64,000 nt of DNA from Virgibacillus sp. NKC19-3 (GCF_019837165.1 NZ_JAGYHC010000001.1:682001-746000), one strand, 5' to 3'; positions 32,927 through 42,093 are shown, counted from the stretch's first letter. The notes: a model not told the origin generated them from the letters alone. Numbers and translations are program-made.

Positions 32927-33610
32927 TTATAAAATATCAACGATTACTACTAGTGCCAGTAGTAATTGCAGTAAAACCTGAATATTGATGACCAAATCTG
33001 TGTCTGTAGTGGTTACATTAATGTCTTTGGAATTACAGATGAATACCTTTTGTTTATTTATTTGTTCAGCATTAAAATTCTGCATGAGCTCGTTGCTCAC
33101 AGCTTCTCCCCGATTACTATCTCCAAGGGTTATACTAAGAACCAAGGTAATCGCTAATTGCAGGCCTGCTTGAAGGGAGATCCCTGCTTGTGTGTCAGTT
33201 GAGTTAACCGTGATATTGCATGATTCTTTCACCCAGATTATCTCGGCGGATTCTTGATCCATGAAATCGTATTGATCCCCTTCTTGTAAGACGGTGGCAT
33301 CGGAGTTACCGGTATTCCTTTCAAATCTCTCTGCGTGTTCATATTTGTCATCTTTTTTATACGAATACTTATTACATTTGTCGCATCCCTTACTACATTT
33401 ATCACAACCAGTACTGCATTTATCACAACCAGTACTGCAATTGTCACATCCTGTATGACACTTATCATAGCCTGTATTGCACCTGCGACAACCTGTAGTG
33501 CACTTGCCATTACAATGATGCTGGTCTTTTTGATACATGTCTCTATAGTAATAGAATTTATTTTTCTTACCGTAGAGGTAGGCGGTATTTTCATGATGTT
33601 TTGACGTCAT
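32927..33610 (-). CDS. CotX/CotV-type coat protein with cysteine heptad array
   Basis: A 227-residue protein in two parts. Residues 33-79 carry fourteen cysteines in a seven-residue period of form C-x-T-G-C-D-K, six heptads long (CSTGCDK repeated). Residues ~130-227 are the CotX/CotV region with the same duplicated TDTQAGISLQAGLQ and TDTDLVINIQVLLQ motifs as the neighbour. The N-terminus is Tyr/Lys-rich (YYYRDMYQK). The protein should be laid down on the spore surface, where the cysteines could cross-link or bind metal. ATG 33610 follows AGGAGTG. The array is not usual for CotX. Confidence 0.82.
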   Translation of the reverse strand: MTSKHHENTAYLYGKKNKFYYYRDMYQKDQHHCNGKCTTGCRRCNTGYDKCHTGCDNCSTGCDKCSTGCDKCSKGCDKCNKYSYKKDDKYEHAERFERNTGNSDATVLQEGDQYDFMDQESAEIIWVKESCNITVNSTDTQAGISLQAGLQLAITLVLSITLGDSNRGEAVSNELMQNFNAEQINKQKVFICNSKDINVTTTDTDLVINIQVLLQLLLALVVIVDIL

Positions 33611-33709
33611 ATTAACACTCCTTTCTTATAGTTATAGATTAATCTATGGATTTTTTTCATAGTCAGATTGTACACATTCACTAGAATCTTGTTTTTTTAG
33701 AAAAATAAA

Positions 33710-33735
33710 GAAAACACCTATTAATAGGTGTTTTC
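33710..33735. terminator. Bidirectional terminator
   Basis: Perfect palindrome AAAACACCTATTA/TAATAGGTGTTTT with A- and T-rich flanks, just beyond the stop of the gene at 33748. Confidence 0.8.
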
Positions 33736-33747
33736 CTTAATAGACTA

Positions 33748-33966
33748 TCATTCACTTGACTTATTCGTATTTTTCTCCCCTTTATTGAATTGTTCAACCT
33801 GTTTTTGCAAATCTTCAACCATCTTCCTTAGCGCCTGTTTCTGTTCATCTGGTATATTTCTTTTCACTTCTTCCGGTTGAACGCCATTCTTCCTTAATAT
33901 ATCTTGGATCATTAGTTGAATTACCTGATCGGGGACTGCTTGCTGTTTAGAAGAATCATCGGCCAT
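33748..33966 (-). CDS. Short helical hypothetical protein of coat locus
   Basis: A 72-residue hydrophilic, helical protein (PDQVIQLMIQDILRKNGVQPEEVKRNIPDEQKQALRKMVEDLQKQVEQFNKG). It has no recognised domain; the pattern in residues 15-60 is like small coiled-coil proteins of Bacillus spores. ATG 33966 is 8 nt after AGGTG; ATG 33972 and 33993 are alternatives. Its terminator lies between it and the CotX-like genes, so it is a separate unit. Spore role is guessed from position. Confidence 0.6.
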   Translation of the reverse strand: MADDSSKQQAVPDQVIQLMIQDILRKNGVQPEEVKRNIPDEQKQALRKMVEDLQKQVEQFNKGEKNTNKSSE

Positions 33967-34027
33967 ATGCATTTCACCTGCCTCATTTTTCATATATTTG
34001 TAGATAAGGAAGCATAAAACCCTTTAT

Positions 34028-34088
34028 ATCTACATAAGTGTGGGCTTTGGTTATCACTGTAAGTAATAGCGATAAGCCAGGCTTTTTC
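34028..34088. repeat. Imperfect hairpin / ATAAGTG-type short repeat
   Basis: ATAAGTGTGGGCTTTGGTTATCA (34033 region) pairs imperfectly with GATAAGCCAGGCTTTTT. Nearly the same first arm, ATAAGTGCGGGCTTTGG, occurs at 61326-61342, and related ATAAGTGC(A/G)ACTAAG sequences lie at 58884-58908 and inside 4615-5074 (minus strand). It seems a short dispersed repeat rather than a unique regulatory element. Confidence 0.45.
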
Positions 34089-34090
34089 AC

Positions 34091-34173
34091 TGCCGAGGAA
34101 ATTATAAAAATATTTGCTTGGGCATAACCTGGTTTCCAAAAGCAGCCACATCCGGCTACAGCGCCTTTGTTCT
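34091..34173 (-). repeat. Dispersed repeat family A, short complete copy
   Basis: An ~83-bp copy whose minus strand reads from AGAACAAAGGCGCTG, through GCCGGATGTGGCTGCTTTTG and TTATGCCCAAGCAAAT, to TTATAATTTCCTCGG. Both ends match those of the long copy at 4615-5074. It lies in a 400-nt gene-free stretch (33967-34382) that holds no other clear element than the hairpin at 34028. Confidence 0.8.
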
Positions 34174-34382
34174 ATTTTATGGCATTTCGCTTATTTTGCC
34201 TGTGTTGTTGTCTACGTCCGGTTAATCTGATGAGTAGAAAAACATATAGCAATAGGGAATTGTATTCCACCTTCTATTGAGCGATCATATTTCCGTTAAC
34301 GTATACGAAAAAACTTTCATTAAAAAGAAATATGCTTAAAAATGTATTGAAATGGTAATTGTATGATATAGAGGTGATAAAA

Positions 34383-34580
34383 ATGGCAACAGAATATGTT
34401 ATCCGTATCATTTTGTCGATTATCATTCTAATCGTTATCATGATTATCCTTCACCGTTTCAGGGTGAATAAAGGCCAAACGCCTCCAAGTGATTCACTTG
34501 AAATAATGGAGAAACGATTGGAAAAAGGAGAAATAACACAAAAGGAATATGATAAAGCGAAAAGAAGGCGGGGGAAATAA
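34383..34580 (+). CDS. SHOCT-domain small membrane protein
   Basis: A 65-residue protein: one membrane helix (residues ~7-27, IRIILSIIILIVIMIIL), then a C-terminal SHOCT motif (SLEIMEKRLEKGEITQKEYDKAKRRR, ~42-65), a short helical module often found at the C-terminus of bacterial membrane proteins and thought to mediate oligomerisation. ATG 34383 is 7 nt after GAGGTG. Function unknown; likely monocistronic. Confidence 0.75.
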   Translation: MATEYVIRIILSIIILIVIMIILHRFRVNKGQTPPSDSLEIMEKRLEKGEITQKEYDKAKRRRGK

Positions 34581-34799
34581 TGTTGTAAAGACAGGAACTA
34601 TTTTCCGTCATTTCCCGGGAAATATTGATGGGATTCTACAATTATTTTATATAAAACGGGGGTGTAGGCACTGGTTTTCGTCAAACGCGCATGGAAATAT
34701 TCATGTGTTTAGTGCTTTACACCTTTTCGTTGCCACAGTGAACAATTTCCACCTACTTTCATATTGATAATGTAGTTATTTTTAGAATAGAGAGTAGGG

Positions 34800-35516
34800 T
34801 TGATTTTGGACTATTCTTATCTTAACAGTCTGGCACAGTTTGGAGTTGGTGGTGCACATCCCGGTGGACTTAAGCTTACGAGATATATCTTGTCAAAGGA
34901 AACATTAGATGCAACGATGTCCGTGCTCGATGTTGGTTGTGGGACTGGTCAAACGGCTGCATATATTGCCAAGCAGTACCAATGTCATGTTATAGCTTTA
35001 GATTCCAGCGAAATTATGTTGGAAAAGGCCAAACAAAGGTTTTCATCCTTAAATATACCTGTTGAAGTGAAGCAGGGGGATGCAGAATATCTTCCTTTCG
35101 AGACATCGGTATTTGATATCATCCTTTGTGAATCGGTGGCATTATTTACGGATATTCCATTAACTATATCGGAATATAAAAGAGTATTAAAGCCAAATGG
35201 TGTATTGCTTGCAATCGAAATGGTACTTGAAAAGGAATGCTCTGAAGAAAAAATAAAACCAATACGTCAATTTTACGGAGTTGATCGGATACTAACGGAA
35301 TCAGAGTGGTATACTCATTTTAAAAGTGTCGGTTTCAGCCATATAACGACAAGCAAATACAACGGATTGTTTGATGGCAATGATCTGCAGAATGCTCCTG
35401 ATTTTTCCCTTTCTGAACATATAGATGACGCACATGTTGAAGTTCTTGAGAAACATGCGCAATTGGTGAAAGCGTATAGGGATATATTGGGGTTTCGTAT
35501 ATTTAGATGTAGGTAG
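34800..35516 (+). CDS. Class I SAM-dependent methyltransferase
   Basis: A 238-residue cytoplasmic methyltransferase with motif I VLDVGCGTGQTAAY (residues ~41-54), the acidic motif ALDSSEIML (~68-76) and motif GDAEYLPFETSVFDIILC (~98-115). The type resembles UbiE/ArsM-like small-molecule methylases, but the substrate is not readable. The first start is TTG 34800 (TTG 34806 also possible); GAGAGTAGGG upstream is a moderate ribosome site. Monocistronic. The 219-nt gap to the preceding gene holds nothing I can support. Confidence 0.82.
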   Translation: MILDYSYLNSLAQFGVGGAHPGGLKLTRYILSKETLDATMSVLDVGCGTGQTAAYIAKQYQCHVIALDSSEIMLEKAKQRFSSLNIPVEVKQGDAEYLPFETSVFDIILCESVALFTDIPLTISEYKRVLKPNGVLLAIEMVLEKECSEEKIKPIRQFYGVDRILTESEWYTHFKSVGFSHITTSKYNGLFDGNDLQNAPDFSLSEHIDDAHVEVLEKHAQLVKAYRDILGFRIFRCR

Positions 35517-35537
35517 GTTTTATGAAGAGGCGTCATT

Positions 35538-35569
35538 GGTCACTTGACAAATATTGTATCGCCAAGTGA
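35538..35569. terminator. Terminator-like hairpin after methyltransferase
   Basis: Arms GTCACTTG (35538-35545) and CAAGTGAC (35562-35569) are about 20 nt beyond the stop codon, without a long T tract. Confidence 0.5.
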
Positions 35570-35664
35570 CTTGCATCTACAGATGTTTATCGCAGTTCTC
35601 TAGTTCAAGAATAGAAGGACTTCGAAGTGGAAGAACAAAACAGCCAGTAACGCTCCTAATGTTC

Positions 35665-35711
35665 AACGAGTATGTCGCGGGGGATACAAAGGCCCTAAGA
35701 CATACTCGTTT
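35665..35711 (-). terminator. Hairpin at the end of the trp operon
   Basis: Arms AACGAGTATGTC (35665-35676) and GACATACTCGTT (35699-35710) form a stem a few bases after the trpA stop. The T-rich side is on the plus strand, so it may serve convergent transcripts. Confidence 0.6.
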
Positions 35712-35715
35712 CATT

Positions 35716-36489
35716 TTATAAACTATCATGGATTAGCTTTTTAACTTCATCCGTTTTCCCATCATGTAATAAACGAACAATTTGACTCCCGACAATAACA
35801 CCATCACCATAAGAGCTTAATTTCTGAGCTTGTTCTGTGTTGGAAACGCCAAACCCGGCCAGCACTGGAACAGAACTAGTCCTTTTAAGCATCTGCAGAT
35901 AATCTTTGACCGCTTTATCATGTGTCGCACGTGCTCCGGTGGTCCCAGTCACAGAAACAGCATATAGGAACCCTTCTGATCGGTTTGCCAGTTCGGTTAA
36001 CCGTTCTTGCGGACTTGTCATTGCAGCAAGCCGGATAAAAGCGATTGCGTTATTCTGTAAGACTTCTGCTAAAAGTGCTTCCTCTTCCATTGGTAAATCC
36101 GGGATGATAACACCATCAACGCCGGATTCTTTACAGTCAGCAGCAAATTTTTCCCGCCCATATGTAAATATCGGATTTACATAGGTCATTAAAATAATAG
36201 GGACGGACCGCTTTTCTTTAAAGTCTTTTAACATTTTCAATATAGAAGGGAGCGTGGTGCCATTTTCCAATGCACGAATTCCTGCTTCTTGAATGGTCGG
36301 GCCGTCTGCAACCGGATCGGAAAATGGAATACCGAGTTCAATGGCTGCCGCCCCACATTCCTGCAAAAAGGTAATCCGTTCTTCTAGAATGTTCAGTCCA
36401 CCATCTCCAGCCATGATGTAAGGGACAAATATATTTTCATTGCCTGCTTGTTTTTCCTGTAAAGATTGATCTATTTTTGATTTCCCCAT
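35716..36489 (-). CDS. trpA: Tryptophan synthase alpha chain
   Basis: A 257-residue TIM-barrel enzyme that cleaves indole-3-glycerol phosphate to indole and glyceraldehyde 3-phosphate, passing indole to TrpB. The catalytic Glu and Asp are in CGAAAIELGIPFSDPVADGP (~50-69); the phosphate-binding GFGVSNTEQAQ is at ~213. Length is normal. It is the last gene of the operon, its start one base after the trpB stop. Confidence 0.93.
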   Translation of the reverse strand: MGKSKIDQSLQEKQAGNENIFVPYIMAGDGGLNILEERITFLQECGAAAIELGIPFSDPVADGPTIQEAGIRALENGTTLPSILKMLKDFKEKRSVPIILMTYVNPIFTYGREKFAADCKESGVDGVIIPDLPMEEEALLAEVLQNNAIAFIRLAAMTSPQERLTELANRSEGFLYAVSVTGTTGARATHDKAVKDYLQMLKRTSSVPVLAGFGVSNTEQAQKLSSYGDGVIVGSQIVRLLHDGKTDEVKKLIHDSL

Positions 36490-36490
36490 C

Positions 36491-37696
36491 TTATTTTTCC
36501 TCCAGTCTATCTTTTACTTGTTCAACATCCTTATCACCACGGCCGGAGAGGCAAATGACTAATGTTTGATCCTTTTGCATTTCTGCAGCGAGCTTCATGG
36601 CATAGGATACAGCGTGCGCACTTTCCAGTGCAGGGATAATACCTTCTGTTTTCGATAAATATTGAAAAGCATCCAGTGCTTCTTCATCCGTGATGGAGAC
36701 GTATTGAACGCGCTCTGTTTGATGCAAATGGCTATGTTCAGGACCAACACCCGGATAATCAAGGCCTGCTGAGATGGAGAAGGCTTCTTTAATTTGTCCA
36801 TCCCCGTCCTGTAGTAGATTGCTTAATGCACCATGCAAAACACCGGCGTTTCCATTTGATAATGTCGCAGCATGATTACCGGTTTCAAGACCTTCACCGC
36901 CAGCTTCCACACCAAACAATTCTACATTCTGATCCTCAATAAAGGGATAAAACATCCCCATTGCATTACTGCCGCCACCGACACAAGCAATCACTGCATC
37001 AGGTAGCTTTTTCGTAGCCTCAAGCGCTTGCTTTTTCGTTTCCTCCCCGATCACAGATTGAAAGTCGCGAACGATTTTCGGAAAAGGGTGAGGGCCAACA
37101 ACCGAGCCGATAATATAATGGGTGTCATTCACATGACTTACCCAGTAACGCAATGCTTCATTGACCGCATCTTTTAATGTTCCACTTCCCTGGGAGACAC
37201 TTCGAACTTCCGCACCTAGTAGCTCCATTCGAAAGACATTCAGTTTTTGACGGTGAATATCTTCTTCGCCCATAAACACAACACATTCAAGCCCCAAAAG
37301 TGCGCATACGGTTGCGGTTGCAACACCATGCTGACCTGCGCCTGTTTCAGCGACGGCTTTTTTCTTTCCCATTCGCTTGGTTAAAAGAGCTTGCCCGATT
37401 GTATTGTTAATTTTATGTGCGCCCGTATGGTTCAGGTCTTCCCGTTTTAAATAGATTTGTGGACCGCCGAGTTTTTCGGATAGCTTTTTTGCATAATAAA
37501 GCGGAGTTTCTCTGCCTACATACTGTTTCAAGTAATAGTCAAGCTCACTTATAAAATTAGGATCATTTTTTGCTTCCTCATATGCTTTTTCCAGTTCAAT
37601 TACTGCCGGCATTAAAAGCTCCGGAACAAATCGTCCACCAAAATCCCCATATTTTCCATGTGCATCAGGCATTGTGTATGTTGTCAATTGACTCAT
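36491..37696 (-). CDS. trpB: Tryptophan synthase beta chain
   Basis: A 401-residue PLP enzyme that joins indole and serine into tryptophan. [13 protein letters not shown] marks the N-terminus, the PLP lysine lies in [15 protein letters not shown] (~85-99), the indole-tunnel AETGAGQHG is at ~109, and GGGSNAMG (~230) holds the cofactor phosphate. ATG 37696 (MSQLTTY) fits the family; ATG-like codons upstream lie inside trpF. It overlaps the trpF 3' end by 32 nt. Confidence 0.93.
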   Translation of the reverse strand: MSQLTTYTMPDAHGKYGDFGGRFVPELLMPAVIELEKAYEEAKNDPNFISELDYYLKQYVGRETPLYYAKKLSEKLGGPQIYLKREDLNHTGAHKINNTIGQALLTKRMGKKKAVAETGAGQHGVATATVCALLGLECVVFMGEEDIHRQKLNVFRMELLGAEVRSVSQGSGTLKDAVNEALRYWVSHVNDTHYIIGSVVGPHPFPKIVRDFQSVIGEETKKQALEATKKLPDAVIACVGGGSNAMGMFYPFIEDQNVELFGVEAGGEGLETGNHAATLSNGNAGVLHGALSNLLQDGDGQIKEAFSISAGLDYPGVGPEHSHLHQTERVQYVSITDEEALDAFQYLSKTEGIIPALESAHAVSYAMKLAAEMQKDQTLVICLSGRGDKDVEQVKDRLEEK

Positions 37697-38302
37697 CCTT
37701 TCGCGTGTCTTTTGCATATTTAATAAATTGTTTTATTTTTTCCATGTCCTTTTCCCCATTCGTTTCAACGCCGCTTGATACATCAATACCGGCGGGATTA
37801 ACGCATTGGATAGCTTGTTGAATATTGTCCGGTGTGAGCCCACCGGCTAAAATAATTTTATCCCGATGGAAGGGGAGATGGTGCATTATATTCCAGTCAA
37901 ATATAGTACCGTTTCCACCACGATTTTTCCCGAAAGGACTATCGATGAGATAATAGTCACAAGGAAATGTGGAGATCTGAGTAAAATGGTCAGGTTCAGC
38001 CGGAAATGCTTTAATAACTTTACATGGAAGTTCCTTAGCAATTGCAGCTGATTCGTCCCCGTGAAGTTGAATAACGTCTAATCCTACTATTTTTGCTATT
38101 TTCTTCATGTTATCCACTGTTTCATTTACAAAGACGCCTACCTTCTGAATAGAAGGGGGAGCTTTTTAGCAATTGCAGCAGCATTTTCGGCAGTAATTTG
38201 CCGTTTACTTGGAGCAAAAACAAAACCAATAAAGTCCGCTCCCGCATCTGCTGCAGTGAGGGCTGCATCACTAGTTTTTATCCCACAAATTTTAATCAAC
38301 AT
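37665..38302 (-). pseudogene. trpF: Phosphoribosylanthranilate isomerase, frameshifted
   Basis: TrpF isomerises phosphoribosyl-anthranilate, the third step of the pathway. The 5' part (ATG 38302, [20 protein letters not shown]) is intact up to IAKKLP, then runs out of frame at a GGGGG run (38155-38159, CCCCC in the coding strand). In the next frame the rest follows without gap: [29 protein letters not shown]-like LAGGLTPDN, GIDVSSGVE. One extra C would restore the frame. All other catalytic features are present (Cys-7, HGDE, SSG). As read, the protein is broken. Confidence 0.85.
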
Positions 38303-38304
38303 AT

Positions 38305-39087
38305 CTATCTCACTCCTTCTTGAGTAGATATTTGTAATTCCTGAAAGGTTTCCGTTACATTACTGGAGAGCATTAATGTTTCTCCAACCAGAATGGCATT
38401 TGCACCAGCTTCCTTGACACGTATGACATCTTCTCTTTTTTTTATACCACTTTCACTGACAAGGATGGTATTCGGATTTGTCACCATAGATGCTAAATGA
38501 TTCGTCGTCATTAAATCAACGTCGAATGTTTTTAAATCACGATTGTTTATGCCGATAATTTCTGGATCGAGCTTAAGTGCTCGTTCCATTTCTTCTTCAT
38601 TATGCACTTCGCAAAGCACCTCTAAATCTAAATTGTCCGCATAGCGGTAAAGATTTTTCAAATCTTCATCTGATAAAGCAGCAACAATTAATAAAATGAT
38701 GCCGGCACCAGCTGCCTTAGCCTGGTCAATTTGAATCGGGTCGATGATGAAGTCCTTACATAATATCGGTAAATCGACCGCTTCCCGAATCGCACGTAGG
38801 TCATCCATGGAGCCATGAAAAAAGGTTTTATCCGTCAATATAGAAATTGCTGCTGCACCGGAAGCTTCGTATTTTTTTGCTTGCTCGACCGGGTTGACCT
38901 CCATATCAATCTCCCCTTTAGAAGGGGAAGAACGTTTTATTTCCGAGATCACGTTCATCATGTCTGATGTTGTTACTTTTTCTTTGAACGTTGTTATCGC
39001 CTGCTTCGGTAATTGATCAAACGTTTGATCAGCAAGCATGGCTACTTCCTTTTCTTTTTCTACTAAAATTTTATCTAACATAGTCAT
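38305..39087 (-). CDS. trpC: Indole-3-glycerol phosphate synthase
   Basis: A 260-residue TIM-barrel enzyme that makes indole-3-glycerol phosphate from carboxyphenylaminodeoxyribulose phosphate. [12 protein letters not shown]-like [13 protein letters not shown] (~47-59) has the catalytic Glu and Lys; [12 protein letters not shown] (~110), [15 protein letters not shown] (~177) and VSESGI (~208) complete the active site. Its length is typical. The stop is directly followed by the trpF start. Confidence 0.94.
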   Translation of the reverse strand: MTMLDKILVEKEKEVAMLADQTFDQLPKQAITTFKEKVTTSDMMNVISEIKRSSPSKGEIDMEVNPVEQAKKYEASGAAAISILTDKTFFHGSMDDLRAIREAVDLPILCKDFIIDPIQIDQAKAAGAGIILLIVAALSDEDLKNLYRYADNLDLEVLCEVHNEEEMERALKLDPEIIGINNRDLKTFDVDLMTTNHLASMVTNPNTILVSESGIKKREDVIRVKEAGANAILVGETLMLSSNVTETFQELQISTQEGVR

Positions 39088-39090
39088 TTA

Positions 39091-40113
39091 CTACACCTCG
39101 CTCGGAATTTTCCTACTATATTCAATTAAATGTTGCAAGCTTTCCATTGCAGCACCTGAGTCGATGCTTTCTTTTGCCCGGGCAATTCCGGTTTTGATCG
39201 TCTCTGCACTGCCATTGGCATACAGTGCCAAACCTGCATTGAAAAGAACTGTGTCATAATAAGCTCCTTTTACTCCACGTAATACATTTCGTAAAATAGT
39301 TGCATTTTCTTTCGCATCGCCACCACGGATTTGATTATTTGGATACAGTGGTAAACCAACTTCTTCTGGGTTTAGTGTGAAGGTTGTAATCTCACCCTGA
39401 TCAAGAAGGGCGAGTTTGTTTTCTCCTGCAAGGGAGGCCTCATCCATTGATCCTGCCCCATTCACAACAACGGCACGTCGTCGGCCTAATTTATGCAAAC
39501 TTTTAGCTAGCATCTGCACCATATCCGGGTGATAAACACCAAGTAACTGAGAATCCAGGAACACGGGATTTGTTAATGGTCCGATCGCATTAAAAATGGT
39601 TGGCAGTCCGAGCTCCCTGCGAACCTTTGAAAAAGGCTTCAATGCTTCGTGAACATGTGGGGCAAATAAAAAAGTGATCTTATTTTCCTGCAGCATTTCT
39701 TCCACATGATTATTTGCAAAAGTTAGGGATACACCTAAATGTTCCAACACATCGGCGCTGCCGGTTTTGCTCGAGATACTGCGATTGCCATGTTTTGCTA
39801 CTGGAATACCAGCGCCTGCGATGACAAATGCAGATGTTGTACTGATATTAAAACTATAGGATTTATCCCCGCCAGTGCCGCAATTATCCATCGCATTTGG
39901 TATATGAGCCGTGCTAAACGAAGACTTGGAGCGAATAACATCCACAATTCCAGCAACCTCATCCGCTGTTTCGCCTTTCATTTTTAGCGCGGTTAAAAAA
40001 GAAGCAATTTCCGAATCAGTGACGGTGTCGGTGAAACAATAATGGCTCACGTCCTTCATTTCCTCTATCGATAGGTCTTCTTGATTGATGAGTTTTTCAA
40101 GATAATGTTTCAT
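39091..40113 (-). CDS. trpD: Anthranilate phosphoribosyltransferase
   Basis: A 340-residue enzyme that attaches the phosphoribosyl group of PRPP to anthranilate. The N-terminal helical domain is followed by DNCGTGGDKSYSFNISTTSAFVIAGAGIPVAKHGNRSISSKTGSADVLE-type PRPP/anthranilate motifs (split here as NCGTGGDKS at ~78 and KHGNRSISSKTGSADVLE at ~106-123). It overlaps trpG by 4 nt. Confidence 0.94.
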   Translation of the reverse strand: MKHYLEKLINQEDLSIEEMKDVSHYCFTDTVTDSEIASFLTALKMKGETADEVAGIVDVIRSKSSFSTAHIPNAMDNCGTGGDKSYSFNISTTSAFVIAGAGIPVAKHGNRSISSKTGSADVLEHLGVSLTFANNHVEEMLQENKITFLFAPHVHEALKPFSKVRRELGLPTIFNAIGPLTNPVFLDSQLLGVYHPDMVQMLAKSLHKLGRRRAVVVNGAGSMDEASLAGENKLALLDQGEITTFTLNPEEVGLPLYPNNQIRGGDAKENATILRNVLRGVKGAYYDTVLFNAGLALYANGSAETIKTGIARAKESIDSGAAMESLQHLIEYSRKIPSEV

Positions 40114-40700
40114 TTTACTCCGCTCTCCTTTCTGATTGCATATAAAAAGTTTCGAATTAGCTGTTTCCCAGCGATCGTGCCAATGGATTCCGGATGAAAT
40201 TGCACACCGTATACTGGGTATTTATAATGCTGAATTGCCATAATCTCATCGTCCTCAAGCGATGTTGCAGTAACTTCCAAATCCTCAGGAAGCGTTTTTC
40301 GATCAACGACAAAGGAATGGTAGCGCATGACCTCTAATGGTTGAGGGAGGTTATGGAAGAGTCCGGATGCCTTATGCGTAATTAGTGATGTTTTTCCATG
40401 TTTAATTTCTTTCGCTTTTGTTACACTTCCGCCTAAGCTTTGAGCAATAATTTGCTCCCCTAAACAAATTCCAAGAATCGGAATTTGTTTATAAAGTGCG
40501 TTGACCATAGTGAGACAAATTCCAGTCTGATTCGGTAACCCCGGTCCAGGGGAAATGACGATTGCTTCCGGCTGAAGCCCTTCGATTTCTGATAATGTGA
40601 TTTGATCGTTTCGAACGACATGAACCTCTTTCTTTTCCTCTGAAAAATACTGGTAAATGTTATAGGTGAATGAATCGTAGTTATCCATTAATAAGATCAA
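40110..40700 (-). CDS. trpG: Anthranilate synthase component II (glutamine amidotransferase)
   Basis: A 196-residue class I glutaminase that gives ammonia to TrpE. DNYDSFTYN starts the protein, PGPGLPNQTGI (~50-60) follows, the catalytic Cys is in LGICLGEQII (~77-86, with E where Q..A is usual), and HPESIG (~169) has the His-Glu pair. The start overlaps trpE by 20 nt. It could also serve folate synthesis as PabA; a separate pab operon is not in this window. Confidence 0.9.
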   Translation of the reverse strand: MILLMDNYDSFTYNIYQYFSEEKKEVHVVRNDQITLSEIEGLQPEAIVISPGPGLPNQTGICLTMVNALYKQIPILGICLGEQIIAQSLGGSVTKAKEIKHGKTSLITHKASGLFHNLPQPLEVMRYHSFVVDRKTLPEDLEVTATSLEDDEIMAIQHYKYPVYGVQFHPESIGTIAGKQLIRNFLYAIRKESGVK

Positions 40701-42093
40701 GATGATTCACCTCCATGAGTGATTTTGCTTTTTGTAATGTCTCTGCTAATTCATTTTCAGGTATCGAGTCATGAACAATGCCGGCACCAGTCTGTAAATA
40801 GGCTATATGTTCTTTAATGACAAGGGAGCGAATAGCTAGGGATATATTGATATCATGATTAAAGTTGATATAACCAATCCCGCCAGCGTAAGCACCGCGT
40901 TTCTCCGCTTCTAGGTCGTTAATAATCTGCATCGCCCGTATTTTCGGTGCACCGGAAACGGTTCCTGCCGGTAAGCAAGCAATTAGGGCGTCCATACCAG
41001 TGAAATTAGCTTTTAATCTCCCGTGTACTTCTGAGACGATATGCATGACATGTTGATATTTTTCTACTTTCATATAGGTGGGAATCTCAATACTGCCAAT
41101 TTCGCATACCCGACCCAGATCATTTCTGCTTAAGTCCACCAGCATTCGGTGCTCCGCAATTTCCTTCTCATCTGCAAGAAGTTCTTTCACTAGTGCCTCG
41201 TCTTTGGCAACCGTTTCGCCTCGGGCTCGGGTTCCGGCAATCGGATTGGCTATGACTTCATTCCCCGTCGTTTGAATAAGACTCTCCGGTGAAGCTCCCA
41301 ATACGAGATAATCTTCAAAGTCAATATAAAACATATAGGGGGAGGGATTAGCTTTTCTTAGTTTTCGGTAAAACGAAAAGGGATTCCCGTCAAAAGAGGC
41401 CTTCATCCGATGTGATAAAACAATTTGAAAAATATCACCTGCATGAATGTGCTTTTTAGCTATCTCCACTTTTTCCTTAAATTGTTCTTCCGGAATCTCG
41501 GGTTGAAACTGTACATTGCTGAGATCATCTTCCGTTTCATCCGTATATGCAATCAACGTAGCTTGTAGGGTATGCAATCGATTATCGAGTTCAGTTACCG
41601 GTGCTTGATCAGGATTCATGGCAATCAAATAGACGACTTCCTTCGTGTGATCAAATACAATGACATTTTTATAAACCATTAAATGGATATCAGGCATATG
41701 CCGTTCATCTGGTAAGACCTCTCCGATATTCTCAAATTGTCTGATTGTGTCATAGCCAATATATCCAATTGCTCCGCCATAAAAAGGGAGGGGGAGGTCT
41801 ATATCGATTTTCGGTAATTGTTCCTGGATATACGATAACGCATGTTGATGTATGGTCTCTGTTGTCCCTTTTTCATGTTTGATATCTGTTGTCATGTCTT
41901 CTTGACCGATGATTTCCCGGTAGGGGTCTGACCCAATAAAGGAAAACTTCCCCTTTTTCTCATGCTGAAAGGAACTCTCCAATAAAAACTTCTTCTTTCC
42001 GGATAACTGTTTGAAAATACTTATTGGGGTTAATGTATCGGCATTTTGCTTAATTAATTTATAGGGAACTGTTTTTGAATGAGTAACTTTCAT
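40681..42093 (-). CDS. trpE: Anthranilate synthase component I
   Basis: A 470-residue chorismate-binding enzyme, first committed step of tryptophan synthesis. The tryptophan feedback motif LLESS is near residue 40, followed by GGAIGYIGYD, PSPYMFYIDF, and catalytic ENRMLVDLSRNDLGRV-like HRMLVDLSRNDLGRVC, GTVSGAPKIRAM, and GGIGYINFN. ATG 42093 follows AAAGGA by 8 nt; the frame is open nine bases upstream. It leads the trp operon behind the T-box leader at 42410-43005 and two repeats. Confidence 0.93.
   Translation of the reverse strand: MKVTHSKTVPYKLIKQNADTLTPISIFKQLSGKKKFLLESSFQHEKKGKFSFIGSDPYREIIGQEDMTTDIKHEKGTTETIHQHALSYIQEQLPKIDIDLPLPFYGGAIGYIGYDTIRQFENIGEVLPDERHMPDIHLMVYKNVIVFDHTKEVVYLIAMNPDQAPVTELDNRLHTLQATLIAYTDETEDDLSNVQFQPEIPEEQFKEKVEIAKKHIHAGDIFQIVLSHRMKASFDGNPFSFYRKLRKANPSPYMFYIDFEDYLVLGASPESLIQTTGNEVIANPIAGTRARGETVAKDEALVKELLADEKEIAEHRMLVDLSRNDLGRVCEIGSIEIPTYMKVEKYQHVMHIVSEVHGRLKANFTGMDALIACLPAGTVSGAPKIRAMQIINDLEAEKRGAYAGGIGYINFNHDINISLAIRSLVIKEHIAYLQTGAGIVHDSIPENELAETLQKAKSLMEVNHLDLING

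Noticed and set aside
33238-33604. Long frames on both strands over the cysteine array
   Set aside because: They are shadows of the periodic coding sequence of the coat protein; no ribosome sites.
34549-34767. 72-codon frame after the SHOCT protein
   Set aside because: Overlaps the SHOCT gene end, no ribosome site and no recognisable pattern.
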